From contig JAEYGZ010000036.1 in the NCBI GenBank assembly GCA_023409535.1, positions 320,558 to 384,557 on the forward strand: a stretch of 64,000 bases of DNA, written 5' to 3'. The stretch comes from Bacillota bacterium. GTDB taxonomy: Bacteria; Bacillota; Clostridia; Lachnospirales; Lachnospiraceae. This document shows positions 25,256 through 33,256 of this stretch, in pieces. The number at the start of each line of letters is the position of its first letter. The first letter of the stretch is position 1. The translations under genes and the position numbers were made by a program. Under the pieces are notes generated by a model. It was not told the origin of the DNA and searched no databases. It saw nothing but the letters and a program-made list of their open reading frames with translations.

Positions 25256-27310
25256 TTATAGACCCAGAGCCGCCAGTACCGGTGTAATAACAATATCAAT
25301 CAGCTTGATACCTGCAAAGGGTGCGATGATACCGCCCAGGCCGTAAATCAGCATGTTGCGGGACAGCATCTTCTCCGCCCGCATCGGTCTGTATTTGACG
25401 CCCTTCATTGCCAGGGGAATCAGGAGCGGGATAATGATCGCATTAAAAATCAAGGCGGAGAGGATTGCGCTGTAAGGGGTTGATAATGCCATAATGTTCA
25501 GCATCCGCATTTGCGGAATGACCACCATGAACATTGCGGGGATGATCGCAAAATATTTTGCAATATCGTTTGCAATACTGAAGGTCGTCAGAGAACCGCG
25601 CGTGATTAAAAGCTGCTTTCCGATTTCCACCACATCCAGAATCTTTGTGGGATCGGAATCTAAGTCCACCATGTTTGCCGCTTCCTTGGCAGCAGTGGTA
25701 CCGCTGTTCATCGCAATGCCCACATTGGCTTGTGCCAGGGCGGGGGCATCGTTGGTGCCGTCTCCCGTCATAGCCACGATCTTTCCCTCGGCCTGCTCGG
25801 CTTTAATTGCTTCGATCTTATCCTCGGGTTTACATTCTGCTATAAAGCTGTCCACACCGGCTTCCTGTGCGATGGTTGCCGCAGTCAGCGGGTTATCTCC
25901 GGTACACATGATGGTTTTAATTCCAATCGAACGTAACCTTGCAAAACGCTCTACTAGCCCTTCTTTAATGGTATCCTTCAAATAAATGACACCTAAAATA
26001 CGGTTCCCTGTGCATACGACCAGAGGAGTTCCGCCTAATTTGGCAACTTCGTTGACTCTGCCCTCTAAATCCTTCGGGATGGAACCGCCCAGCTCCTGTG
26101 CATACGTTTGGATTGCATCGAAAGCGCCTTTGCGTATCCTGGTACCATCCGGAAGATTGACTCCGCTCATGCGTGTCTGGGCGGTAAACTCCATAAATTC
26201 CATACCCGGGATCGCTTCCTGATGTTTTCCGCTCAGGCGCTCGACCAGTGCAACGACCGATTTTCCCTCCGGAGTATCGTCTTTTAGCGAACAGATCACG
26301 GAATAATGCATCAGTTCCTGTTCCTTTGAATTACCTACGGGGATAAATTTTGCAGCCATACGGTTTCCGTAGGTGATGGTGCCGGTTTTGTCAAGGATCA
26401 TGGTATCCACATCACCGCAGACCTCCACAGCCTTACCGGACATGGCAATCACGTTAAACCGCGTAACACGGTCCATACCTGCGATACCGATGGCCGACAG
26501 CAGACCGCCGATGGTTGTGGGAATCAGACAAACGGTCAGTGCAATCAAAGTGGAAATCTGCAGGCGGACACCGCTGTATACCGCGATAGGATAAAGGCTG
26601 ACAATGACAATCAGGAAGATGATGGTCAGACTGACTAACAGTGTGTTCAATGCGATCTCGTTGGGTGTCTTTTTGCGGGTAGCCCCTTCCACCAGTGAAA
26701 TCATTTTATCCAGGAAGGATTCTCCCGGATTGGATGTAATGCGGATTTTCAGCCAGTCGCTGGCCACCGTTGTTCCCCCGGTCACCGACGCAAAATCACC
26801 GCCGCTTTCTTTTAATACCGGTGCAGATTCACCGGTAATTGCGGATTCATCCACCGAGGCAACTCCTTCGATCACTTCGCCGTCGTTGGGAATCAGTTCG
26901 CCGGCCTTAACAAGTACCACATCATCTTTTTTTAATTCGCTTGCACTTATGACGGTTTCCTTGTCATCACTGCCCAGGACCCGGGCCTGCATATCCTTTT
27001 GTGTTTTTTTCAGGCTTTTTGCCTGTGCTTTGCCTCGGCCCTCGGCCACCGCTTCTGCGAAGTTGGCAAACAGAACGGTAATCAAAAGAATGACCGATAC
27101 AATTACATTGTATAACCGAAGGTTGTTTCCTTCCTCCCCAAACAGATTCGGTAAGAAGCAGAGCAGCAGTGTTACTGCAAATCCTATTTCTACCACGAAC
27201 ATGACGGGGTTTTTCATCATATAGAGGGGATTCAATTTCACAAATGCTCCGAGAATGGAGGATTGAAAGATGTCCCCTGTGATAAATTTTGTTTTCTTTT
27301 CTTTACTCAT
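25256..27310 (-). CDS. kdpB: Potassium-transporting P-type ATPase subunit B
   Basis: 684 residues, as usual for KdpB. Actuator motif TGES, phosphorylation site MILDKTGTITYG, nucleotide-binding KGAFDAI, and hinge MTGDGTNDAPALAQANVGIAMNSGT are all present. It hydrolyses ATP to drive potassium uptake through KdpA. Membrane helices flank the catalytic domains (for example LIALTVCLIPTTIGGLLSAI). kdpA ends 13 bases upstream. Confidence 0.98.
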   Translation of the reverse strand: MSKEKKTKFITGDIFQSSILGAFVKLNPLYMMKNPVMFVVEIGFAVTLLLCFLPNLFGEEGNNLRLYNVIVSVILLITVLFANFAEAVAEGRGKAQAKSLKKTQKDMQARVLGSDDKETVISASELKKDDVVLVKAGELIPNDGEVIEGVASVDESAITGESAPVLKESGGDFASVTGGTTVASDWLKIRITSNPGESFLDKMISLVEGATRKKTPNEIALNTLLVSLTIIFLIVIVSLYPIAVYSGVRLQISTLIALTVCLIPTTIGGLLSAIGIAGMDRVTRFNVIAMSGKAVEVCGDVDTMILDKTGTITYGNRMAAKFIPVGNSKEQELMHYSVICSLKDDTPEGKSVVALVERLSGKHQEAIPGMEFMEFTAQTRMSGVNLPDGTRIRKGAFDAIQTYAQELGGSIPKDLEGRVNEVAKLGGTPLVVCTGNRILGVIYLKDTIKEGLVERFARLRSIGIKTIMCTGDNPLTAATIAQEAGVDSFIAECKPEDKIEAIKAEQAEGKIVAMTGDGTNDAPALAQANVGIAMNSGTTAAKEAANMVDLDSDPTKILDVVEIGKQLLITRGSLTTFSIANDIAKYFAIIPAMFMVVIPQMRMLNIMALSTPYSAILSALIFNAIIIPLLIPLAMKGVKYRPMRAEKMLSRNMLIYGLGGIIAPFAGIKLIDIVITPVLAALGL

Positions 27311-27323
27311 GAAAATACCCTCC

Positions 27324-29042
27324 TTAACTCCATAAGGTCATATGCTCCGCAATCGGGCCAAGGACCAATACCGGGAAGAACGTCAGCGCGGCAATGATGA
27401 TTACCACCACGAACAGGGCTATGGCAAATGTCCTTGTATCGGTCCTTAATGTGCCGATAGATTCGCTGACCGGCTGCTTTAGCATCAACGAACCGGCAAT
27501 GGCCAGCGAGATGATAATAGACAGGTAGCGTCCGAAGAACATGGCCAGTCCCGTAGTGATATTCCAGAAATACGTATTATCCGCCAAGCCCTCAAAGCCG
27601 GAGCCATTGTTGGCAGCTGATGATGCATATTCGTACACTACCTGCGTCAGTCCGTGATAACCGGGATTGGTGATTCCTGCTAGACCGGCAGGCACGGCCA
27701 CTGCCAGTGCTGAAAATGCCAGGATCAGCAGCGGGTGGATGATAATGCCCAGTGCCGCGAGCTTCATTTCCCTGCCTTCAATTTTCTTGGCCAGATATTC
27801 CGGTGTACGGCCTACCATCAGTCCGCAGATAAACACAGTCAGGATTACATACAGAAGCATGTTCAGCAGTCCGACGCCCTTGCCGCCGAATACAAGGTTG
27901 AGCATCATGTTCATCAGCGGGACCATGCCGCCGAGCGGCATCAGGGTATCATGCATATTATCGACGGTACCGGTGGTAAAGGCGGTAGTCGTTGTGGTAA
28001 AAAGTGCTGATTGGGCAATGCCGAAGCGTACCTCTTTTCCTTCCATGCTGCCCATGCTCTGGTTTAATCCGACCTGCTCCAGAGCGGGGTTTCCGGCTTT
28101 CTCTGCCCAAAAGCAGACAGCAATACCTACAATAAAAATAATGAACATAACGGCAAAAATGGGTTTGGCTTCACTGCCGAACAGAACCATTTTCTCCGCG
28201 CCTTTTTCAGCCTTCTTTTTTCGGCTGCGGACCATAAGACCGAACATCACAACGCAGGCTCCCGGCAGAAGCATCATGGAAAGCATTTCGATCATATTGG
28301 TAAGGATATTGGGGTTCTCAAAGGGTGTGGTTGAATTAGCTCCAAGGAAGCCGCCGCCGTTGGTTCCTATGTGCTTAATGGATTCCAGGGCGGCAATCGG
28401 TCCCATGGCGATATCCTGGTATTTTCCCTCAATGGTCTGAACGGTTGCATTGGCAGACAGGTTCTGCACGACGCCCTGTGACACAAGCACCAGCCCGATC
28501 AGCAGGGAAAGCGGCAAAAGAACACGGGTTGTAATGCGGATGAGATCCGCATAGAAGTTACCCATTGTTTTTGTTCTTCCGGCAAAGCCGCGAACCGCAG
28601 CTATGGCAACAGCAAATCCGGTAGCCGCAGAGGTGAACATCATAAAGATAATCACCAGCATCTGGCTCAAATACGAAAGACCGGATTCTCCGGAGTAATG
28701 CTGGAGATTTGTATTCGTTATAAAACTGATGATTGTGTTAAATGACAGGCTTGGCTCCATCCCTCCGATGCCGTTAGGATTGAAAATCGGAAGGGATTGA
28801 ATCCTAAGGATCAGGTATCCGACGAATACCATGATCGCGTTGGTAGCAAGCATGGCCGCCGCATACTGCTTCCAGTTCATTTCTTTTCTTTCAATACCAC
28901 ATACACGGTAAATCACGTTATCTACCCGGTCGAAAACCGGATCGGCAAAGGTACGCTCACCAACCGCAATATGATATAGGTATTTTCCTGTAGGGAATAT
29001 AATGGCAATAAAGACTGCCAAAATGATAAGAATTTGCAGCAT
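27324..29042 (-). CDS. kdpA: Potassium-transporting ATPase subunit A (channel subunit)
   Basis: 572 residues, with many helices and the four selectivity-filter-like loops of the SKT superfamily (for example HIGTNGGGFLGANSTTPFENP and FTTTTTAFTTGTVDNMHDT, TTSAANNGSGFEG-type loop near SSAANNGSGFEGL). It binds and translocates K+ in the KdpFABC complex. It starts 21 bases after kdpF. Confidence 0.98.
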   Translation of the reverse strand: MLQILIILAVFIAIIFPTGKYLYHIAVGERTFADPVFDRVDNVIYRVCGIERKEMNWKQYAAAMLATNAIMVFVGYLILRIQSLPIFNPNGIGGMEPSLSFNTIISFITNTNLQHYSGESGLSYLSQMLVIIFMMFTSAATGFAVAIAAVRGFAGRTKTMGNFYADLIRITTRVLLPLSLLIGLVLVSQGVVQNLSANATVQTIEGKYQDIAMGPIAALESIKHIGTNGGGFLGANSTTPFENPNILTNMIEMLSMMLLPGACVVMFGLMVRSRKKKAEKGAEKMVLFGSEAKPIFAVMFIIFIVGIAVCFWAEKAGNPALEQVGLNQSMGSMEGKEVRFGIAQSALFTTTTTAFTTGTVDNMHDTLMPLGGMVPLMNMMLNLVFGGKGVGLLNMLLYVILTVFICGLMVGRTPEYLAKKIEGREMKLAALGIIIHPLLILAFSALAVAVPAGLAGITNPGYHGLTQVVYEYASSAANNGSGFEGLADNTYFWNITTGLAMFFGRYLSIIISLAIAGSLMLKQPVSESIGTLRTDTRTFAIALFVVVIIIAALTFFPVLVLGPIAEHMTLWS

Positions 29043-29063
29043 ATATTTTTCTCCGCCTTTCTG

Positions 29064-29141
29064 TTAAAATTTTTCGGGATTGACCAATGCATACACCAGA
29101 TATGCTCCCAAAGCTGCAATTATTATTCCGAGCAATATCAT
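29064..29141 (-). CDS. kdpF: Potassium-transporting ATPase subunit F
   Basis: 25 residues, one membrane helix: MILLGIIIAALGAYLVYALV followed by NPEKF. The helix and the L-x-NPEKF tail are the standard KdpF pattern. GGAGGTGG lies 5 bases before the ATG. It lies directly before kdpA and stabilises the complex by packing against KdpA and lipid. Confidence 0.92.
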   Translation of the reverse strand: MILLGIIIAALGAYLVYALVNPEKF

Positions 29142-29158
29142 AAAAGCCACCTCCTTTA

Positions 29159-29248
29159 TCATTTTTCAACCTGGCGCCCGCACCAATCGGCAAACAGCTT
29201 GATTAACAGAAAGCATACTGCCAGGGTACCAATCATTATAAAATCCAT
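29159..29248 (-). CDS. 29-residue single-helix protein preceding kdpF
   Basis: GGAGG lies 7 bases before the ATG. The product has one hydrophobic helix, MDFIMIGTLAVCFLLIKLF, then ADWCGRQVEK. It is the first gene of the structural kdp operon, 17 bases before kdpF, so it should be made with the complex. Similar short ORFs before kdpF occur in other bacteria to my knowledge, but I know of no assigned role. It may be an extra small subunit or a regulator of the pump. Confidence 0.75.
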   Translation of the reverse strand: MDFIMIGTLAVCFLLIKLFADWCGRQVEK

Positions 29249-29326
29249 ACAAATTCCTCCTTATCGTTTAGTTCTGATCCAGTGTATCAGTTTTGTCATA
29301 AATTTGGGGTTAGAGTTTCTATTGGC

Positions 29327-29346
29327 GAATTAAGACTATATTAAGA
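29327..29346 (-). promoter_or_regulatory. Direct repeat upstream of kdpF, candidate KdpE site
   Basis: Minus strand TCTTAATATAG-TCTTAATTC: two TCTTAAT units at an 11-base period, preceded by a third TCTTAA 13 bases upstream. It matches the element before kdpD at 17 of 20 positions. A -10-like TCTAAC begins 12 bases after it, at the same distance as TATAAT does before kdpD. Confidence 0.65.
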
Positions 29347-29383
29347 TTATTCTTTAAGAAATGTGCCTGAGGCTGGAAGGTAT

Positions 29384-29429
29384 AAAAAACTAACTCAAGC
29401 CTTAGTTATAAGGCTTGAGTTAGTTTTTG
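29384..29429. terminator. Terminator between kdpE and the kdpFABC operon
   Basis: AAAAACTAACTCAAGCC pairs with GGCTTGAGTTAGTTTTT, loop TTAGTTATAA. It ends the kdpDE transcript, so the structural genes are expressed from their own promoter. Confidence 0.88.
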
Positions 29430-29488
29430 TAATTAAAGCTTATTTCATCCGGTTTGTATGAGTTAATTTCGAGAAGTATTTTCAGCTT

Positions 29489-30217
29489 TTACGAATTCAT
29501 ATCAGTTAATCTGGTCTCATCCCCAACCCGCAGCATCCGATAGCCGATACCGATATGCGTCTGTATATACTTAGCCTGGGGGGAGGATAGCTCTAATTTT
29601 TTTCTTAAGGTTGCCATAAATACGCGCAGAGCGGGTATGTCACTGGAATAATTGCCCCAGATTTCATGAAGGATATAATTATGTGTCAATACCTTCCCGA
29701 CGTTTCTGGCAAGCAGACAAAGCAGCTTGTATTCGATGGGAGTCAGATGTATTTCATCTTTACCCATCCATGTGCAGCCTGCGGCATAATCAATTCTGAG
29801 GCTGCCGTTCGTGAAGACGGAGGCGTCCTTTTGCAGCTTATCGCTGTCATAACGAATCCGGCGAAGGCTGACACGGAGTCTTGCCAGCAGCTCCTCCACG
29901 CTGAAGGGCTTTGTCAGATAGTCATCTGCTCCGGCGTCCAGAGCATCAATTTTATCACGGTCTTCACTGCGTGCGCTGACGACAATGATAGGGATATTGG
30001 ACCATTCACGTATCTTTCTGATAATATCTACACCATCAATATCGGGAAGCCCCAAATCCAGAATGATAATATCCGGTTTTTTGGAGACAGCCTCGAAGAT
30101 CGAAGCTTCTCCTGTTTCAGCTGCATGATACAGATAACTCTGCGTTTCCAGGGTTGTGGTAATCAGCTTGCGGATTGCCTTGTCATCCTCCACCACAAGA
30201 ATTAAGGGTTTATTCAT
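29489..30217 (-). CDS. kdpE: Response regulator of the potassium-responsive system
   Basis: 242 residues of OmpR type. The receiver domain has the acidic pair EDD near the start, phospho-acceptor Asp in DIIILDLGLPDIDG, Thr/Ser in VVSARS and Lys in TKPFSVEELLARL. A winged-helix DNA-binding domain follows (LTPIEYKLLCLLARNVGKVLTHNYILHEIWG). ATG 30217 is chosen because AGGAGG is 9 bases away; ATG 30223 is too close. It overlaps the end of kdpD by 8 bases. Expected to bind the paired TCTTAAT repeats. Confidence 0.95.
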   Translation of the reverse strand: MNKPLILVVEDDKAIRKLITTTLETQSYLYHAAETGEASIFEAVSKKPDIIILDLGLPDIDGVDIIRKIREWSNIPIIVVSARSEDRDKIDALDAGADDYLTKPFSVEELLARLRVSLRRIRYDSDKLQKDASVFTNGSLRIDYAAGCTWMGKDEIHLTPIEYKLLCLLARNVGKVLTHNYILHEIWGNYSSDIPALRVFMATLRKKLELSSPQAKYIQTHIGIGYRMLRVGDETRLTDMNS

Positions 30218-32906
30218 GAACATTCACCTCCTCAGCCTGCAGGGTAAAGCAGAATACAGTACCCTGCGGGACGTTATCTCTAACAAAGATGTTGCCTCCA
30301 TGTGCATCAATAATGGATTTACATAGGTAAAGGCCCAGACCAAGACCGCGGCGGCCGTCACCGCGAATATTATTCGCGGTATAAAACATATCAAACAGCT
30401 TTGCCTTTACTTCATCTGATATGCCGGGTCCGTCATCAGCGACTTCAACAAGAACAACCTTATGATTTCCTTTTGCTGTTATTGTGATATGGGATCCTGC
30501 CGGTGTATATTTTATGGCGTTATCAATAATATTGATCAAAACCTGTACAATTAACCGGGAATCCATTTTTGCCATCAGCAGTTCATTATCCGTAACAGTC
30601 GATATCGTATGTTCCGTACTGTTACGATTAATATGAAGCAAAGCCTCGGCAATGACCTCCTCCAACAGCTCAGGCTGCACGTTCATATTGATAGATCCGT
30701 TGTCGATTCTGGTAATAGAGAGCAGATTTTCCACAAGATTAATCAACCATATGGAGTCATCGTAGATATCGGTGTAAAGTCCTTTTTTCTGAGCTTCGCT
30801 TAACACCTCGGAATTTCCCATAAGGACACCTGCATTACCGGAGATACTGGTGAGAGGAGTACGCAAATCGTGGGAGATTGCACGTAACAGATTGGCACGC
30901 AGCTGCTCCTGCTGTATCTGCAGAGATATTTGTTTCTGGGTATCATTCAGGTGTTCTTTTTCAAGTGCCAGTGCACATTCTCCCAGCATGGCAATCATCA
31001 GACTCTTCTCGAAGGTTTCCAAGGGGGCTTCCTTATCTATAACGATACCCGCAACGGCAAAAACTGTGTCACCGCCGCGAACCGCCAGATATAAGCATTT
31101 GGCAGCCGAGAGGGTATTTGTGGTCGCGCCCGCCCGCTTGTTATTTTTAAATACCCATTCGGCAACAGCACGTTCATCTGCCCCAAGGTAAAGCTGCGGA
31201 TCAATCCCTGAAGCTTCCTTTGGAAAGACCAGTGGTTCAGATAATGAGTTCTGCTGTACAGGATAAAAAATTACCGTCCTATCCAGCAGTTTGATCATTT
31301 GCCCTGCCGTATCACTTAGAATGGCTAATAAATCAATTGACTGCTGCAATTTACGGCTTGTCTCCAACAGCACTTCGGTATGATATGCCTTTTGCGCCGA
31401 CTGGCGGGCCTGCTCTTTGATACGCTTCGTTAAAGTACCTGTAATCAGGGCCGCCGCCAGCATCACCAAAAAAGTCATGGGATATCCCGGATCAGTTGCC
31501 CGAAAAGTTAAAACAGGCTCTGTAAAAAAATAATTAAATATCAGTACACTTAATATGGAGGACACGGCGCTGTATATTCTGCCCTTTGTAATGATAGCAT
31601 TGATCTGAACACCAAGGATATAAACAATGATGATATTGGCTATGCTGACATTCCAGTGTGTTAGCAAAAGTCCGATTAAAGTACAGATAAATAACAATGC
31701 AATTGATTTTATCGTATCAACTAAGGACAGGCTTGACGGCTTCAATAGTTTGAAGCCGTTTCGATGGGAGGATGACTGCGTATCGGGAATAATATAGATG
31801 TCAATCATAGGAGCCAATTCGGTAAGCCTGTCAACAGCATTGGATTTCATGAACCATCGGTTTATACGGGCTGAGCGCCCCATGACGATCTTTGAGACAC
31901 GGCTTGCCTTTGCATATTCTGCAATCTGTCCGGGGATATCATCACCGTATACGGTAGCAATCTGTGCGCCGAGCTGTTCTGCAAGCCTTAAATTCTCTCT
32001 TAAGACGGTCCTGCTCTTGTCCTCCAGTTCCTGCATATCCGAGGTTTCAACAAATAACGCCGTAAAGGTACCACGAAAGGCATCTGCAATTCTTGCGGCT
32101 GTCCGGATAACTTTGGTATTGGACGGAGCAGGAGAAAGACAGACTAAGATGTGCTCATTGGTATAGGAGGTATTGTTTTTTAAGGGTTCGTTTTGCACGG
32201 CAATTCGGTTCACCTGATCCGCAGTACGCCGTAAAGCAATTTCACGAAGTGCAATCAGCTTTTCTTTTGTAAAAAAATTTGTCAGTGCCCGTTGGGCCTG
32301 ATCCTCCCGATAAATTTTCCCCTTGTTTAAGCGATCTATCAAATCCTCCGGCTCAATATCCACCAGCTCCACCTGATCGGCACTGTCAAATACACTGTCA
32401 GGAATGCGCTCGCGCACGGAGATGCCGGTAATTGAGGCTACCACATCATTCAGGCTTTCGATATGTTGAACATTTATTGTAGTGAAAACATCAATTCCTG
32501 CCCGGAGAAGTTCTTCCACGTCCTGGTACCTCTTCTTGTGCCGGCAGCCCTCCGCATTGGTATGCGCTAATTCATCTACTAATATAAGCTCCGGCCGTCT
32601 GCGTATGGCATGGTCCAGATCAAATTCCATTAATTTGATGCCTTTATAGGATAGTTCCATAGGAGGAATGTTTTCCAGGCCTTCGATAAGAGCAATTGTT
32701 TCCGGTCTTACATGTGGTTCGATGTAACCGGCAACAACATCAACCCCATCCTGCTTTAACTCATGGGCATCACTGAGCATAGCATAGGTTTTGCCCACAC
32801 CTGCAGCATAGCCGAAGTAAATTCTCAGCCTGCCCCGTTTTTTATCAGCGGGAATGGTTGAAAGCTGCTTCAGCAAAGAGGTTGAATCTGTTTGCTTACT
32901 GACCAT
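30210..32906 (-). CDS. kdpD: Osmosensitive potassium channel sensor histidine kinase
   Basis: 898 residues, full-length KdpD: N-terminal KdpD domain with Walker A (GYAAGVGKTYAM) and LILVDELAHTNAEG, a universal-stress-like domain (about 250-370), four close membrane helices (about 395-490), a GAF-like region, then HisKA (RAISHDLRTPLTSISG) and HATPase_c (NIIDNAIKYTP, ADDGPGISDE, GRRGLGLGLYL). It senses low K+ or ionic strength and phosphorylates KdpE. It has its own promoter at 32973. Confidence 0.97.
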   Translation of the reverse strand: MVSKQTDSTSLLKQLSTIPADKKRGRLRIYFGYAAGVGKTYAMLSDAHELKQDGVDVVAGYIEPHVRPETIALIEGLENIPPMELSYKGIKLMEFDLDHAIRRRPELILVDELAHTNAEGCRHKKRYQDVEELLRAGIDVFTTINVQHIESLNDVVASITGISVRERIPDSVFDSADQVELVDIEPEDLIDRLNKGKIYREDQAQRALTNFFTKEKLIALREIALRRTADQVNRIAVQNEPLKNNTSYTNEHILVCLSPAPSNTKVIRTAARIADAFRGTFTALFVETSDMQELEDKSRTVLRENLRLAEQLGAQIATVYGDDIPGQIAEYAKASRVSKIVMGRSARINRWFMKSNAVDRLTELAPMIDIYIIPDTQSSSHRNGFKLLKPSSLSLVDTIKSIALLFICTLIGLLLTHWNVSIANIIIVYILGVQINAIITKGRIYSAVSSILSVLIFNYFFTEPVLTFRATDPGYPMTFLVMLAAALITGTLTKRIKEQARQSAQKAYHTEVLLETSRKLQQSIDLLAILSDTAGQMIKLLDRTVIFYPVQQNSLSEPLVFPKEASGIDPQLYLGADERAVAEWVFKNNKRAGATTNTLSAAKCLYLAVRGGDTVFAVAGIVIDKEAPLETFEKSLMIAMLGECALALEKEHLNDTQKQISLQIQQEQLRANLLRAISHDLRTPLTSISGNAGVLMGNSEVLSEAQKKGLYTDIYDDSIWLINLVENLLSITRIDNGSINMNVQPELLEEVIAEALLHINRNSTEHTISTVTDNELLMAKMDSRLIVQVLINIIDNAIKYTPAGSHITITAKGNHKVVLVEVADDGPGISDEVKAKLFDMFYTANNIRGDGRRGLGLGLYLCKSIIDAHGGNIFVRDNVPQGTVFCFTLQAEEVNVHE

Positions 32907-32972
32907 AACAATGCTCCCTTCTATCGCAGACGGTATTATTCATTAGTATATCACAGTAATAATCAACATAGC

Positions 32973-33010
32973 ATTATAATTTCCGGCGCCGTATTAAGAT
33001 TATATAAAGA
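32973..33010 (-). promoter_or_regulatory. kdpDE promoter with candidate KdpE repeats
   Basis: Minus strand TCTTTATATAA-TCTTAATAC (32991-33010), two TCTT(A/T)AT units 11 bases apart, then TATAAT at 32973-32978 beginning 12 bases further on. No -35 hexamer is needed if KdpE contacts polymerase, suggesting positive autoregulation. Confidence 0.65.
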
Positions 33011-33087
33011 TCAGCGAGAAGCAGTCATGCCGGCTGATAAATAGTTTAAGCAATTCTGATGTTTATAATTATTTAACGAAGTTTATA

Positions 33088-33116
33088 TTGATTTTATAAT
33101 TATTCAGTGCTATATT
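33088..33116 (+). promoter_or_regulatory. Promoter of the GT4/acyltransferase gene
   Basis: TTGATT, 17-base spacer, TATATT. The leader that follows contains AGTGGAG...CTCCACT (about 33176-33208), a stem with no T tract. The rest of the 32907-33256 gap holds only this and the kdpD promoter. Confidence 0.55.
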
Positions 33117-33256
33117 TTAAATTAATAGCATATGAAATGGATGGGCAGGTAACTGCGTCAGGAATTTGAACTTATTAGTGGAGGGCTTCGCAGGAGGTTC
33201 TCCACTTTCAGTTAAAATGAAGCAGGTCTGAACGATAACCGGAAAAGAGGTAAACT

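Noticed and set aside
27667..28440. 257-codon open frame opposite kdpA
   Set aside because: Antisense to a highly conserved channel subunit; no ribosome site.
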